Shown here: positions 45,148 to 53,543 of the stretch, one piece after another
How the letters are laid out: every line of letters begins with the position of its first letter
Position numbering within the stretch: the first letter of the stretch is position 1
NCBI RefSeq assembly: GCF_900624995.1
Contig: NZ_UYXQ01000020.1
Span: forward strand, 1-64,000
Source: Pseudomonas antarctica
Lineage (GTDB): Bacteria > Pseudomonadota > Gammaproteobacteria > Pseudomonadales > Pseudomonadaceae
DNA length: 64,000 nt
Reading direction: 5' to 3'
Made by a program: the position numbers and the translations under genes
The notes under the pieces: generated by a model
What the model was told of the DNA's origin: nothing
The model's input: the letters and a program-made list of their open reading frames with translations, nothing else
Databases searched by the model: none

Positions 45148-45753
45148 ATGCTGACAACCCTAGAACAACTCGAAACGCTCTACGGCCTCCCCCACGAGCG
45201 GGCGGTGCGAAAGGAAATCGCGTTTCTCAATGAGGATTACCAGGCCATGGTGCGGGCGTCGCCGTTGGTGGTGGTGAGTTCATCCGGGCCGGACGGCATT
45301 GATGGCTCGCCGCGCGGCGATGTGCCAGGGTTTGTACGGATTATCGATGAGCGCACCTTGGCGATTCCGGATCGGCCGGGAAACAACCGCCTCGATACTC
45401 TGCGCAATCTGGTGCAGGATCCACGGATTGCATTGCTGTTCGTCATCCCCGGCATCGGCGAGACGTTGCGCGTGAGTGGCCGGGCGCAGATTTCCATCGA
45501 GCCCGACTTTCTGGACAGTTTTGCGGTCAATGGCAAACCGCCGCGCTCGGTGATTCTGGTGCAGGTGCAAGCCGCGTATTTCCATTGTTCCAAAGCCTTT
45601 GTGCGCTCGGACTGCTGGAACCCCGAGAAGCATCTGGACCGCTCGGCGCTGCCATCGGCCGGGGCGTTTCATAAGCGGCTCAATGATGGGCAATTTGACG
45701 CCGAAGCGTATGACCGCGAGATGCCGGAGCGGGTCAGAAGCACGTTGTACTGA
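45148..45753 (+). CDS. Pyridoxamine-5'-phosphate-oxidase-fold flavoprotein
   Basis: 201 residues from ATG 45148 (AAGGAGG 8 bases upstream). Split-barrel FMN-binding fold: ASPLVVVSSSGPDGIDGSPR, FVRIIDERTLAIPDRPGNNR, DPRIALLFVIPGIGETLRVS. Matches the MSMEG_1061-type branch of the PPOX superfamily; activity unknown. Confidence 0.85.
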   Translation: MLTTLEQLETLYGLPHERAVRKEIAFLNEDYQAMVRASPLVVVSSSGPDGIDGSPRGDVPGFVRIIDERTLAIPDRPGNNRLDTLRNLVQDPRIALLFVIPGIGETLRVSGRAQISIEPDFLDSFAVNGKPPRSVILVQVQAAYFHCSKAFVRSDCWNPEKHLDRSALPSAGAFHKRLNDGQFDAEAYDREMPERVRSTLY

Positions 45754-45758
45754 CCCCA

Positions 45759-45788
45759 TTGCAAGAGCCGGCTGGCCGGCTCTTGCAA
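45759..45788. terminator. Perfect inverted repeat between convergent genes
   Basis: TTGCAAGAGCCGGC and its exact complement GCCGGCTCTTGCAA separated by TG, between the PPOX and GyrI-like stops. No T run follows, so it may be a stabilising or Rho-assisted end. Confidence 0.6.
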
Positions 45789-45796
45789 GGCGGCAG

Positions 45797-46279
45797 TCAG
45801 CCTCTTTCCCCAATCGGCAACCAGATTTCCACCGTCCCGATACCCTTGTGCCCATCAAAATCGGCGCTATAGCGCTCGAAATCCGCCCCCATCACCTTGT
45901 AGCCCGAGTGCGGCAGCCATTCGAACATGATGCGCTCGTACGTTTGCTCAAGTGCCTGCACTGGCCCGTAATGCGGGAACACGGCGTAGTTGAGTGGCGG
46001 GATTTCGATGCACTCGAAGTTGCTCGGCACATCGCCCCGGGTGGGGACTTCAACCCCGGCCATGTAATCGAATTCACCGTGACTGGGGTTATGGCAAACC
46101 CCATAGGTCACGCCGCCGACACGCTTTTTGATGTCTTTGACACTGCTATCGAACACCTCCCACAGTTGTGGAATATCACCCACGGTGGCCTTCGAATAAC
46201 GCCCTTGGACGCCTGCGATCACCAGGGTTTTACCGGCTTCCATGCGTGGCTCTAACGGTTGTTTTGTCTGCTGATCCAT
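45797..46279 (-). CDS. GyrI-like effector-binding domain protein
   Basis: 160 residues from ATG 46279. Single AraC-type effector-binding (SOUL/GyrI-like) fold: [53 protein letters not shown], and a last EIWLPIG. Probably binds a small hydrophobic molecule. The long open frame to 47587 is antisense to alaC and is not used. Confidence 0.85.
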   Translation of the reverse strand: MDQQTKQPLEPRMEAGKTLVIAGVQGRYSKATVGDIPQLWEVFDSSVKDIKKRVGGVTYGVCHNPSHGEFDYMAGVEVPTRGDVPSNFECIEIPPLNYAVFPHYGPVQALEQTYERIMFEWLPHSGYKVMGADFERYSADFDGHKGIGTVEIWLPIGERG

Positions 46280-46474
46280 CTGAACAGTCTCCTTCTTATG
46301 AGGGAACAAACCCGCATCGAGTATAGGGGCATATCCACGCCTCACTCCACGCAGAAATTTTTCCTGCCCCTCTGGACAACTGGCCACTATCGACCGTATT
46401 GTCTGCCCCGCAGGCCACCGCAGTGGCCGACGTCGCTCGGACGGTTCCGGGCGCTTACGTACCTCGAGGCAACA

Positions 46475-47686
46475 ATGGCAGACCAAGGTTCGCCGCGCCG
46501 CTTTGCGCGCATAGATCGACTCCCCCCTTACGTGTTTAATATCACTGCTGAGCTGAAGATGGCTGCGCGTCGGCGCGGCGAAGACATCATCGACTTGAGC
46601 ATGGGTAACCCTGACGGTGCCACGCCTCCACACATTGTGGAAAAAATGGTCACCGTCGCCAGGCGTGAAGACACCCACGGCTACTCCACCTCCAAAGGCA
46701 TTCCGCGTCTGCGCCGGGCCATTTCGCGCTGGTACAAAGACCGCTATGCAGTGGACATCGACCCGGAAACCGAGGCCATCGTCAGCATCGGTTCCAAGGA
46801 AGGCCTGGCGCACTTGATGCTGGCCACCCTGGACCAGGGCGACACCGTGCTGGTGCCCAACCCGAGCTACCCGATTCACATCTACGGCGCCGTGATTGCC
46901 GGCGCCCAGGTGCGGTCGGTGCCGCTGGTGCCGGGTGTGGACTTTTTCGCCGAGCTGGAACGGGCGATTCGCGGCTCGATCCCCAAGCCGAAGATGATGA
47001 TCCTGGGCTTCCCGTCCAACCCGACCGCGCAGTGCGTGGAGCTGGACTTCTTCGAACGGGTGATCGCCCTGGCCAAACAGTACGACGTCCTGGTGGTGCA
47101 CGATTTGGCCTACGCCGACATCGTCTACGATGGCTGGAAAGCGCCATCGATCATGCAAGTGCCCGGCGCCAAGGACATTGCGGTGGAGTTTTTCACCCTG
47201 TCCAAGAGCTACAACATGGCCGGCTGGCGCATTGGTTTTATGGTCGGCAACCCGGAACTGGTCAACGCCCTGGCGCGCATCAAGAGTTACCACGACTACG
47301 GCACCTTCACCCCGCTGCAGGTGGCGGCGATTGCCGCGTTGGAAGGCGATCAGCAGTGCGTGAAGGACATCGCCGAGCAGTACCGTCAGCGCCGTAACGT
47401 GCTGGTCAAAGGCCTGCATGAGTTGGGCTGGATGGTCGAGAACCCAAAAGCGTCGATGTACGTCTGGGCGAAAATTCCCGAGGCATATGCCGCCATGGGC
47501 TCGCTGGAGTTTGCCAAGAAACTGCTGCTGGAGGCGAAGGTGTGCGTGTCGCCGGGGATCGGGTTTGGTGAGTATGGGGACGATCATGTGCGCTTTGCGC
47601 TGATCGAGAACCAGGACCGGATTCGCCAGGCGGTGCGTGGGATTCGCGGGATGTTCCGGGCAGATGGGTTGATCCCCAAAGCCTGA
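46475..47686 (+). CDS. alaC: Alanine transaminase AlaC
   Basis: 403 residues from ATG 46475, a PLP-dependent class I/II aminotransferase. [18 protein letters not shown] and MGNPDGATP open the protein; the Schiff-base Lys lies in [13 protein letters not shown] near 236-248. Converts pyruvate plus glutamate to alanine plus 2-oxoglutarate. The upstream frame to 46259 lacks family similarity. Confidence 0.93.
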   Translation: MADQGSPRRFARIDRLPPYVFNITAELKMAARRRGEDIIDLSMGNPDGATPPHIVEKMVTVARREDTHGYSTSKGIPRLRRAISRWYKDRYAVDIDPETEAIVSIGSKEGLAHLMLATLDQGDTVLVPNPSYPIHIYGAVIAGAQVRSVPLVPGVDFFAELERAIRGSIPKPKMMILGFPSNPTAQCVELDFFERVIALAKQYDVLVVHDLAYADIVYDGWKAPSIMQVPGAKDIAVEFFTLSKSYNMAGWRIGFMVGNPELVNALARIKSYHDYGTFTPLQVAAIAALEGDQQCVKDIAEQYRQRRNVLVKGLHELGWMVENPKASMYVWAKIPEAYAAMGSLEFAKKLLLEAKVCVSPGIGFGEYGDDHVRFALIENQDRIRQAVRGIRGMFRADGLIPKA

Positions 47687-47714
47687 CGCTTAACTACCTG
47701 AAGAAACCGAACGA

Positions 47715-47787
47715 GTGCGGGAGCTGGCTTGCCTGCGATGGCGGTGGTGGATTCACCATCGCCATCGCAGGCAAGCCAGCTCCCACA
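47715..47787. repeat. REPIN, GII type
   Basis: GTGCGGGAGCTGGCTTGCCTGCG and its near complement ending AAGCCAGCTCCCACA, spanning a symmetrical GATGGCGG..CATCGCCATC centre. Confidence 0.9.
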
Positions 47788-47825
47788 TTTACCCCATTTC
47801 CACAGTAGGTTCTGTGGGGTGTGGG

Positions 47826-49178
47826 TTACACCACCAACGACAGCAGCATGATAAAGATCAACGCCACCACCGACAGAATCGTCTCCATCGCCGTCCAAGT
47901 CTTGAACGTCTCGAGCACGGTCATGTTGAAGTACTGCTTCACCAGCCAGAACCCTGCATCGTTGACGTGAGACAACACCAGCGAGCCCGCCCCCGTCGCC
48001 AACACCAACAGCTCACGGTTCACGCCCGGGATCATGCCCACCACCGGCACCACAATGCCGGCGCCGGTAATGGTCGCCACAGTCGCCGAACCGGTGGCCA
48101 CACGAATCACCGCCGCCACCAGCCACGCCAGCAGAATCGGGTTGATCTGCGCATTCACAGCCATGTGGCCGATCACATCACCCACGCCGCTGGTCACCAG
48201 CATCTGCTTGAAACCGCCACCGGCGCCGATGATCAGGATGATCGCCGCGGTCGGCGCCAGGCTGGCATCGAGCAGCTTGAGGATTTGCTTGGAGTGAATG
48301 CCCTGGCGATGGCCAAAGGTATACAGCGACAGCAGCAACGCCAGCAGCAACGCGGTGATCGGGTGGCCGATCATGTCCATCCAGTTACGGATGGCGTGGC
48401 CGTCCGGTAGCGCGACGTCAGCAAAGGTTTTGAGCAGCATCAGGAACACCGGCAGCAGCACGGTGATCAGGGTAATGCTGAAGCTCGGCAGGTCTTTGGA
48501 CTCCGGCTCGCGGGCCAGTTGGTCGACCAGTTCCTGAGACGGGTTGCCCGGGATGTACTTGGCGATAAACGTACCGAAAATCGGGCCAGCAATGATGGCA
48601 GTCGGCAGTGCGACGATCAGGCCGTACAGGATGGTCTTGCCGATGTCCGCGCCAAACACGCCGATGGCCAGCAGCGGGCCCGGGTGCGGTGGCACCAGGC
48701 CGTGTACTGCCGACAGGCCGGCGAGCAGCGGGATGCCGATCTTGATCAGCGACACGCCGGTGCGGCGCGCAACGATAAATACCAGCGGGATCAGCAGCAC
48801 AAAGCCGATCTCGAAGAACAGCGGGATGCCCACCAGGAACGCGGCGAACATCATGGCCCACTGGACTTTGTCTTTGCCGAAGGCGCGGATCAGCGTCTGC
48901 GCAATCTGATCGGCACCGCCGGACTCGGCCATCATCTTGCCGAGCATCGTGCCCAGCGCGAGGATGATGCCGACAAAGCCGAGCACCCCGCCGAAGCCGT
49001 CTTGGAACGCCTTGATGATCTTGTCCACGGGCATGCCCGAGGTCAGGCCAAGGAAGCCGGCCGCGATGATCAGTGCAATGAACGGGTGCACCTTGAACTG
49101 GGTGATCAGAACGATCAACCCGATGATAGTGACCACTGCATCTAGCAGCAGGTAGGACTCGTGGGACATGCCAAACAT
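47826..49178 (-). CDS. gntP: Gluconate permease, GntP family
   Basis: 450 residues with about 12-14 spans. Typical GntP segments: MPVDKIIKAFQDGFGGVLGF, LFFEIGFVLLIPLVF, HGLVPPHPGPLLAIG. Imports gluconate with protons for GntK. Third gene from the regulator in the cluster gntR / gntK / gntP; a GntR operator lies at 49236. Confidence 0.93.
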   Translation of the reverse strand: MFGMSHESYLLLDAVVTIIGLIVLITQFKVHPFIALIIAAGFLGLTSGMPVDKIIKAFQDGFGGVLGFVGIILALGTMLGKMMAESGGADQIAQTLIRAFGKDKVQWAMMFAAFLVGIPLFFEIGFVLLIPLVFIVARRTGVSLIKIGIPLLAGLSAVHGLVPPHPGPLLAIGVFGADIGKTILYGLIVALPTAIIAGPIFGTFIAKYIPGNPSQELVDQLAREPESKDLPSFSITLITVLLPVFLMLLKTFADVALPDGHAIRNWMDMIGHPITALLLALLLSLYTFGHRQGIHSKQILKLLDASLAPTAAIILIIGAGGGFKQMLVTSGVGDVIGHMAVNAQINPILLAWLVAAVIRVATGSATVATITGAGIVVPVVGMIPGVNRELLVLATGAGSLVLSHVNDAGFWLVKQYFNMTVLETFKTWTAMETILSVVALIFIMLLSLVV

Positions 49179-49235
49179 GGGGGGTCTCTCCTGTTTGTTG
49201 TTGTTATTAAAGCGGGTGTTGAACTTCCTGCCGGG

Positions 49236-49247
49236 GATAGCGCTATC
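49236..49247. promoter_or_regulatory. GntR operator before gntP
   Basis: GATAGCGCTATC, a perfect 12-base palindrome with a central CpG as expected for a LacI-family site, 58 bases upstream of gntP. Confidence 0.75.
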
Positions 49248-49261
49248 TTTCCGGCAAAAAG

Positions 49262-49795
49262 TTAATGGGTTGGTTCAAAGCCGTGTTGCAGCCACCAGGC
49301 GTTGGTTTGCTCGGCCAGGTCCTTGACGCTGACTTCACTGGCGTTGAGCGCCAGGGTCAGCGGTTCGCCCACGGGCGATTCAAGGGTGGCGAACTGGCTG
49401 TCGATCAGGCTGGCAGGCATGAAATGGCCAGGACGATGAGACACACGGTCAGCGGCCACGGCGCGGGTCAGCTCCAGGAACACAAAGCCCAGGCCCGGCG
49501 CGGCTTCGCGCAGGTGGTCACGGTATTTTTTCTTCAGCGCTGAACAGGTGAGCACTGGGTGTTCACCGGCCTTGAGCGAGCGGCGCAGTTCATCGCACAG
49601 GATGTCGAGCCAGCCGGCGCGGTCGTCGTCGTTGAGGGGGTGGCCGGCGCTCATCTTCTCGATGTTCGCGGCGGGGTGAAAGCTGTCGCCTTCAATGGCG
49701 GTGGCGCCGTTCAGGCGACACAGGGCTTCGCTGACGCTGGACTTGCCACAGCCGGAAACACCCATGATGACCAGGGCGGTAACAGGTTGACTCAT
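49262..49795 (-). CDS. gntK: Gluconokinase
   Basis: 177 residues, P-loop GVSGCGKS at 12-19, then EGDSFHPAANIEKMSAGHPL and VLTCSALKKKYRD, all hallmarks of GntK. Phosphorylates gluconate to 6-phosphogluconate. Lies between gntP and the divergent gntR. Confidence 0.94.
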   Translation of the reverse strand: MSQPVTALVIMGVSGCGKSSVSEALCRLNGATAIEGDSFHPAANIEKMSAGHPLNDDDRAGWLDILCDELRRSLKAGEHPVLTCSALKKKYRDHLREAAPGLGFVFLELTRAVAADRVSHRPGHFMPASLIDSQFATLESPVGEPLTLALNASEVSVKDLAEQTNAWWLQHGFEPTH

Positions 49796-49813
49796 GAAAC
49801 ACCTCAGGACGCA

Positions 49814-49825
49814 GATAGCGCTACC
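49814..49825. promoter_or_regulatory. GntR operator before gntK
   Basis: GATAGCGCTACC, 11 of 12 identical to the gntP site, 18 bases upstream of the gntK start. Confidence 0.7.
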
Positions 49826-49965
49826 TTTGCACGCTGTAAGGCTAGTGCAAAAACAGGCTTTTCCCGCGCCGACTTGTCATTTTTATGGAGTGACGCGTGC
49901 ATCCTCTCCAAAACCGTTGAACCGGATCAGGCAACCCTGTGTTCAAGCATTTGCAGCCTTTTGGA

Positions 49966-49977
49966 GACAGCGCTACC
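49966..49977. promoter_or_regulatory. GntR operator before gntR
   Basis: GACAGCGCTACC, 33 bases before the gntR ATG; suggests autoregulation. Confidence 0.65.
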
Positions 49978-50010
49978 TTAGTGCCTCGATTTTTGTTTGG
50001 CAACTGCCTG

Positions 50011-51039
50011 ATGACCTCCAAGAACGATAAAAACACCCGCACTACCGGTCGTCCGACCTTGAATGAAGTCGCCCGCCTGGCCGGCGTCAGCCCGATTACC
50101 GCGTCCCGCGCCTTGCGTGGCGTCAGCACCGTCGCCACCGAACTGGTGGAAAAAGTGCAACTGGCCGCCGCCGAACTCAACTACGTGGTCAACCCCGCCG
50201 CCCGCGCCTTGGCCTCGGCGCAAAGCCATTCGGTGGTGGTCATCGTGCCGTCGCTGTCCAACCTGCTGTTTATCGAAACCCTCGAAGCCATCCACCAGGT
50301 GCTGCGGCCCAAGGGCTTTGAAGTGCTGATCGGCAACTCTCACTATTCGCGTGATGAAGAAGAAAACCTGCTGCGTAACTACATGGCCTACCAGCCACGC
50401 GGTTTGCTGCTGACCGGGTTTGACCGCACTGAAAGCGCGCGACGGATGGTCGAGGCCAGCAATGTGCCGTGTGTGTACATGATGGACCTGGACCCGAATG
50501 CCGGCGTGAACTGCGTAGGGTTCTCGCAGTTGAGTGCGGGTGAAACCGCGGCGGCGCATTTGATCTCCCGTGGGCGCAAGCGCCTGGCGTATATCGGCGC
50601 GCAGTTGGACCAACGCACGTTGCTGCGCGGTGAAGGTTTTCGCCGCGCGTTGCAACAGGCGGGCTTGTATGACCCGGCGCTGGAATTGCTGACGCCGCGC
50701 CCCTCCTCCGTGGGCCTGGGTGGCGAGTTGTTTTTGCAGTTGCTGGCCAGCCATCCGGATGTGGATGCGATCTTCTTTGGCAACGACGACTTGGCCCAAG
50801 GTGCGCTGCTCGAAGCCATGCGCCACGGTATCAACGTGCCGGAGCGCGTGGCGGTGCTGGGCTTTAACGACTTGCCGGCATCGTCGTTCATGGTGCCGCG
50901 CTTGAGCAGCATCAGCACACCGCGTGAAGCGATTGGGCGGCGGTCGGCGGAGCATTTGCTGACCATCATGGCGGGCAACAAGATTGCCAAGCCGGTGGTG
51001 GATATGGGGTTTGAGTTGCAGGTGCGCGAAAGCACCTGA
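50011..51039 (+). CDS. gntR: LacI-family gluconate regulator GntR
   Basis: 342 residues from ATG 50011. HTH and hinge at 15-65 (TLNEVARLAGVSPITASRAL, ALASAQSHSVVVIVPSL), then a periplasmic-binding-type effector domain (FFGNDDLAQGALLEAM). Represses gluconate uptake and phosphorylation until gluconate or its phosphate binds. A longer frame to 49939 would overlap its own operator, so the later ATG is preferred. Confidence 0.92.
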   Translation: MTSKNDKNTRTTGRPTLNEVARLAGVSPITASRALRGVSTVATELVEKVQLAAAELNYVVNPAARALASAQSHSVVVIVPSLSNLLFIETLEAIHQVLRPKGFEVLIGNSHYSRDEEENLLRNYMAYQPRGLLLTGFDRTESARRMVEASNVPCVYMMDLDPNAGVNCVGFSQLSAGETAAAHLISRGRKRLAYIGAQLDQRTLLRGEGFRRALQQAGLYDPALELLTPRPSSVGLGGELFLQLLASHPDVDAIFFGNDDLAQGALLEAMRHGINVPERVAVLGFNDLPASSFMVPRLSSISTPREAIGRRSAEHLLTIMAGNKIAKPVVDMGFELQVREST

Positions 51040-51047
51040 GCGCGGCC

Positions 51048-51156
51048 TGATCGCTCCCACGCTCTGCGTGGCAATGCCTCTTGTGACGCCCTGCGTCATG
51101 CTTTGGACGCAGAGCGTCCAGGGCTGCATTCCCACGCGGGAGCGTGGGAACGATCA
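51048..51156. repeat. Palindromic dispersed repeat, copy 2
   Basis: TGATCGCTCCCACGCTC at the left pairs with the right end GAGCGTGGGAACGATCA. Middle parts (AATGCCTCTTGTGACG, GACGCAGAGCGTCCAGGGCT) match copy 1 at 37914-38025. Confidence 0.8.
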
Positions 51157-51505
51157 GAGTGGTGTAGGACGCCTGTAGGACGCGACTGACATTGCGGTAA
51201 GCGCCTTGCCCGGTTGCCTACGCTTACGTCAGAATCCGCCGGCTTGTGCGCTTGGGTATGGAGTTCTAAGGTTTGCCGGTCACTGAATTTCTCGGTGATC
51301 GGGTTTAGTAGCCCGGACTGTCCCGTATAAAGTGCGTGAGCTTCATCTATCGGACTTAACTGTCCGTGCTTGATGGTGGCTGTACGTAGGGCGCCCTTGT
51401 GGCGCGCCGGGCTTTGTACGGGCTAACCGGTCTACTAACCTGCGTACAGCTGCCACCCTCTCGTTTAGTAGCGATCAGGTGACGGCCCAGCAAGAGTCCG
51501 TACTT
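51157..51505 (+). promoter_or_regulatory. Structured leader of the DUF6124 gene
   Basis: About 350 bases without a gene. GGTGGCTGTACG (51375-51386) pairs with CGTACAGCTGCCACC (51443-51457): 12 base pairs with a three-base bulge, holding an inner hairpin around GGCGCC..GGCGCGCC. Upstream are TCACTGA/TCGGTGA and TAGTAGCCCGG/CCGGACTG foldbacks. I remember similar leaders before DUF6124 genes in related strains; unverified here. Confidence 0.55.
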
Positions 51506-51829
51506 ATGTTCAAAATAACGCCGAATCCTCCGCTTAACGATACAAAACTCAACAAAGCCGCCCACCGTGCGATTGATCATTACCTCAACCCCACAACCGA
51601 TCCCGCACCCGAACCCTCTGCACTGTTCACCGTCAGCCCCGACGCCAGTCCTGAAAGCCTGATTGCCAACAGCTACGAAACCGTGTGTTCCGTCAGCGCC
51701 TTGTTGCTCGACCTGTCCGATGACCTAACCGGCAAAGAGCGCGACGTGGCCCTCGCCATTCATCAACTGAGCGAGCTATCAGTCTTGATGGTAGGCAAGG
51801 CCATGGACCAGCAAACACCGCGAACCTAA
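51506..51829 (+). CDS. DUF6124 family protein
   Basis: 107 residues from ATG 51506. Start MFKITPNPP, then KLNKAAHRAIDHYLNP, and a helical end (ESLIANSYETVCSVSALLLD, LAIHQLSELSVLMVGKAMDQ). Family of unknown function in fluorescent pseudomonads. A long structured leader precedes it. Confidence 0.85.
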   Translation: MFKITPNPPLNDTKLNKAAHRAIDHYLNPTTDPAPEPSALFTVSPDASPESLIANSYETVCSVSALLLDLSDDLTGKERDVALAIHQLSELSVLMVGKAMDQQTPRT

Positions 51830-51848
51830 AGCCCTATTCGGTCAAAAA

Positions 51849-51937
51849 TGTGGGAGTTGGCTGGCCTGCGATGGCGGCGGGTCAGCTACAGATGGGCTAA
51901 CTGACCCAGCGCATTCGCGAGCAAGCCCGCTCCCACA
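51849..51937. repeat. REPIN with two different REP types
   Basis: The left arm TGTGGGAGTTGGCTGGCCTGCG is GII-like; the right arm CGCGAGCAAGCCCGCTCCCACA is GI-like. Only the outer TGTGGGAG/CTCCCACA bases are symmetrical. Confidence 0.8.
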
Positions 51938-52018
51938 TTTGGCCCCTGTGCACTTATCGCCCTCGCTGTCGTTCCCGCCCCCTGCTAGATTGGTCATCTC
52001 CATCGTCAGGGAAGCACC

Positions 52019-52651
52019 ATGGGACACTCACTGAAAATCTTAGGCCGCACCTCCTCCATCAACGTGCGCAAAGTGCTCTGGACCTGCCAGGAACTGGGCA
52101 TCGACTACGTGCGCGAAGACTGGGGCATCGGCTTCAAGCCCACCCAGTCGCCTGAATTCCTCGCCCTGAACCCCAACGCCCAAGTGCCGGTGCTGATCGA
52201 CGACCATGGTGTGCTGTGGGAATCCAACACCATCTGTCGCTACCTGATCGGCCTTTACCAACGCACGGACCTGCTACCCGTCGAACCCGCGCCCCGTGCG
52301 CGCATCGAGCAATGGGTGGACTGGCAAGCCGTGGAACTCAACCGCGCCTGGGGCGATGCCTTTACCGCGCTGGTGCGCAACAACCCGGACGGCCTGGACG
52401 CCGCGCAGATTGCCGCCGCGGTACACCGGTGGAATGACAAGATGGGCCTGCTGGAGCAACAGCTGGCGAAAACCTGCGCCTATGTGGCCGGCGATGAATT
52501 CACCCTCGCCGATATACTCATCGGCCTCTCGGTGCACCGCTGGCAGAACACGCCCATGGCGCGCCCGCCCTACCCCGCCATTGCGGCGTACTACCAACGC
52601 CTCAGCCAGCGTCCAGGCTTCAAGACCTTTGCCCTCGACGGCCATAACTAA
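52019..52651 (+). CDS. Glutathione S-transferase family protein
   Basis: 210 residues. N-terminal thioredoxin fold (GRTSSINVRKVLWTCQELGI with Ser in the catalytic place, then PVLIDDHGVLWESNTICRYL), and an all-helical C-terminal domain (TCAYVAGDEFTLADILIGLS). Substrate unknown. 14-base gap to the epimerase gene, so they are likely co-transcribed. Confidence 0.9.
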   Translation: MGHSLKILGRTSSINVRKVLWTCQELGIDYVREDWGIGFKPTQSPEFLALNPNAQVPVLIDDHGVLWESNTICRYLIGLYQRTDLLPVEPAPRARIEQWVDWQAVELNRAWGDAFTALVRNNPDGLDAAQIAAAVHRWNDKMGLLEQQLAKTCAYVAGDEFTLADILIGLSVHRWQNTPMARPPYPAIAAYYQRLSQRPGFKTFALDGHN

Positions 52652-52665
52652 CACAAGGACACTCC

Positions 52666-53403
52666 GTGAAAGGACTCAACGTACTGCTCACCGGCGCCTG
52701 CGGCAGAATCGGCAAGACGTTTTTCGAAGCCTCGAAAAACCGCTACCGCTTCACCCTCACTGACCGCATCGCGCCGGATTTCGACCTGGGCGAGCACCGT
52801 TTTGTGCACGCCGACCTCAGCGACAAGTCCAGCTTGGCCGCCCTGCTCGACGGCATCGATGTGATCGTGCACCTGTCGGGCATCCCCCACGCCAGCGCTT
52901 CATTCGATGAGTTACTGCCGAACAACATCCTCGCCACCACCTACTTGTTCGAAGCCGCCGTGGCCGCCGGGGTTAAACGCCTGGTATTCGCCAGCAGTGC
53001 GCAAACCATCGAAGGCTATCCGGTGGACCGGCAGATCACCCCCGGCATGCCAGTATTGCCCGCCAACCTGTATGGCGTGAGCAAATGCTACGGCGAAGCG
53101 CTGTGCGGCTATTACGCAGCCAAGACGCCCCTGTCGACCATTGCCCTGCGCATCGGCGCCTTCGAATTCCCCGAAACTCACGACCTGAACAACGCCCGCG
53201 ACCTCAGCGCGTGGCTCAGCCCGCGTGACGCCGTGCAACTGCTGCAACGTTCGGTGGAGGCCGAGGGCGTGAAGCACCTGATCGCCCATGGCATTTCCAA
53301 TAACCGCTTCAAGCGCCTGGACTTGAGCGAGACCACGCGGATACTGGGCTATCAGCCGGTGGATGACGCGTTCCAGACCTTCGAGATCCCCATCACTTAC
53401 TGA
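52666..53403 (+). CDS. NAD-dependent sugar/uronate dehydrogenase-like protein
   Basis: 245 residues from GTG 52666. Extended SDR with TGACGRIG at 9-16, Ser-Ser in FASSAQTIEGY and catalytic YGVSK near 143. Length and GxxGxxG context are closest to uronate dehydrogenase (hexuronate to aldaric acid lactone). Followed by an MFS transporter of the sugar-acid class. Confidence 0.8.
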   Translation: MKGLNVLLTGACGRIGKTFFEASKNRYRFTLTDRIAPDFDLGEHRFVHADLSDKSSLAALLDGIDVIVHLSGIPHASASFDELLPNNILATTYLFEAAVAAGVKRLVFASSAQTIEGYPVDRQITPGMPVLPANLYGVSKCYGEALCGYYAAKTPLSTIALRIGAFEFPETHDLNNARDLSAWLSPRDAVQLLQRSVEAEGVKHLIAHGISNNRFKRLDLSETTRILGYQPVDDAFQTFEIPITY

Positions 53404-53543
53404 GCCCCGCGCCATAAAACCTTGAAACCTGACACCCTGGCGCAATAAATCGGCGAATGTGTGGCCTGCCGCACGCAACTTCACACACAACGGTTTCCGT
53501 TAGCCCGCTAAGATTCCAGGTCACTGCCCCTGGAATCCGCCCC

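Noticed and set aside
45797-47587. 596-codon minus-strand frame
   Set aside because: Only its last 160 codons (GyrI-like) are real; the rest is antisense to alaC.
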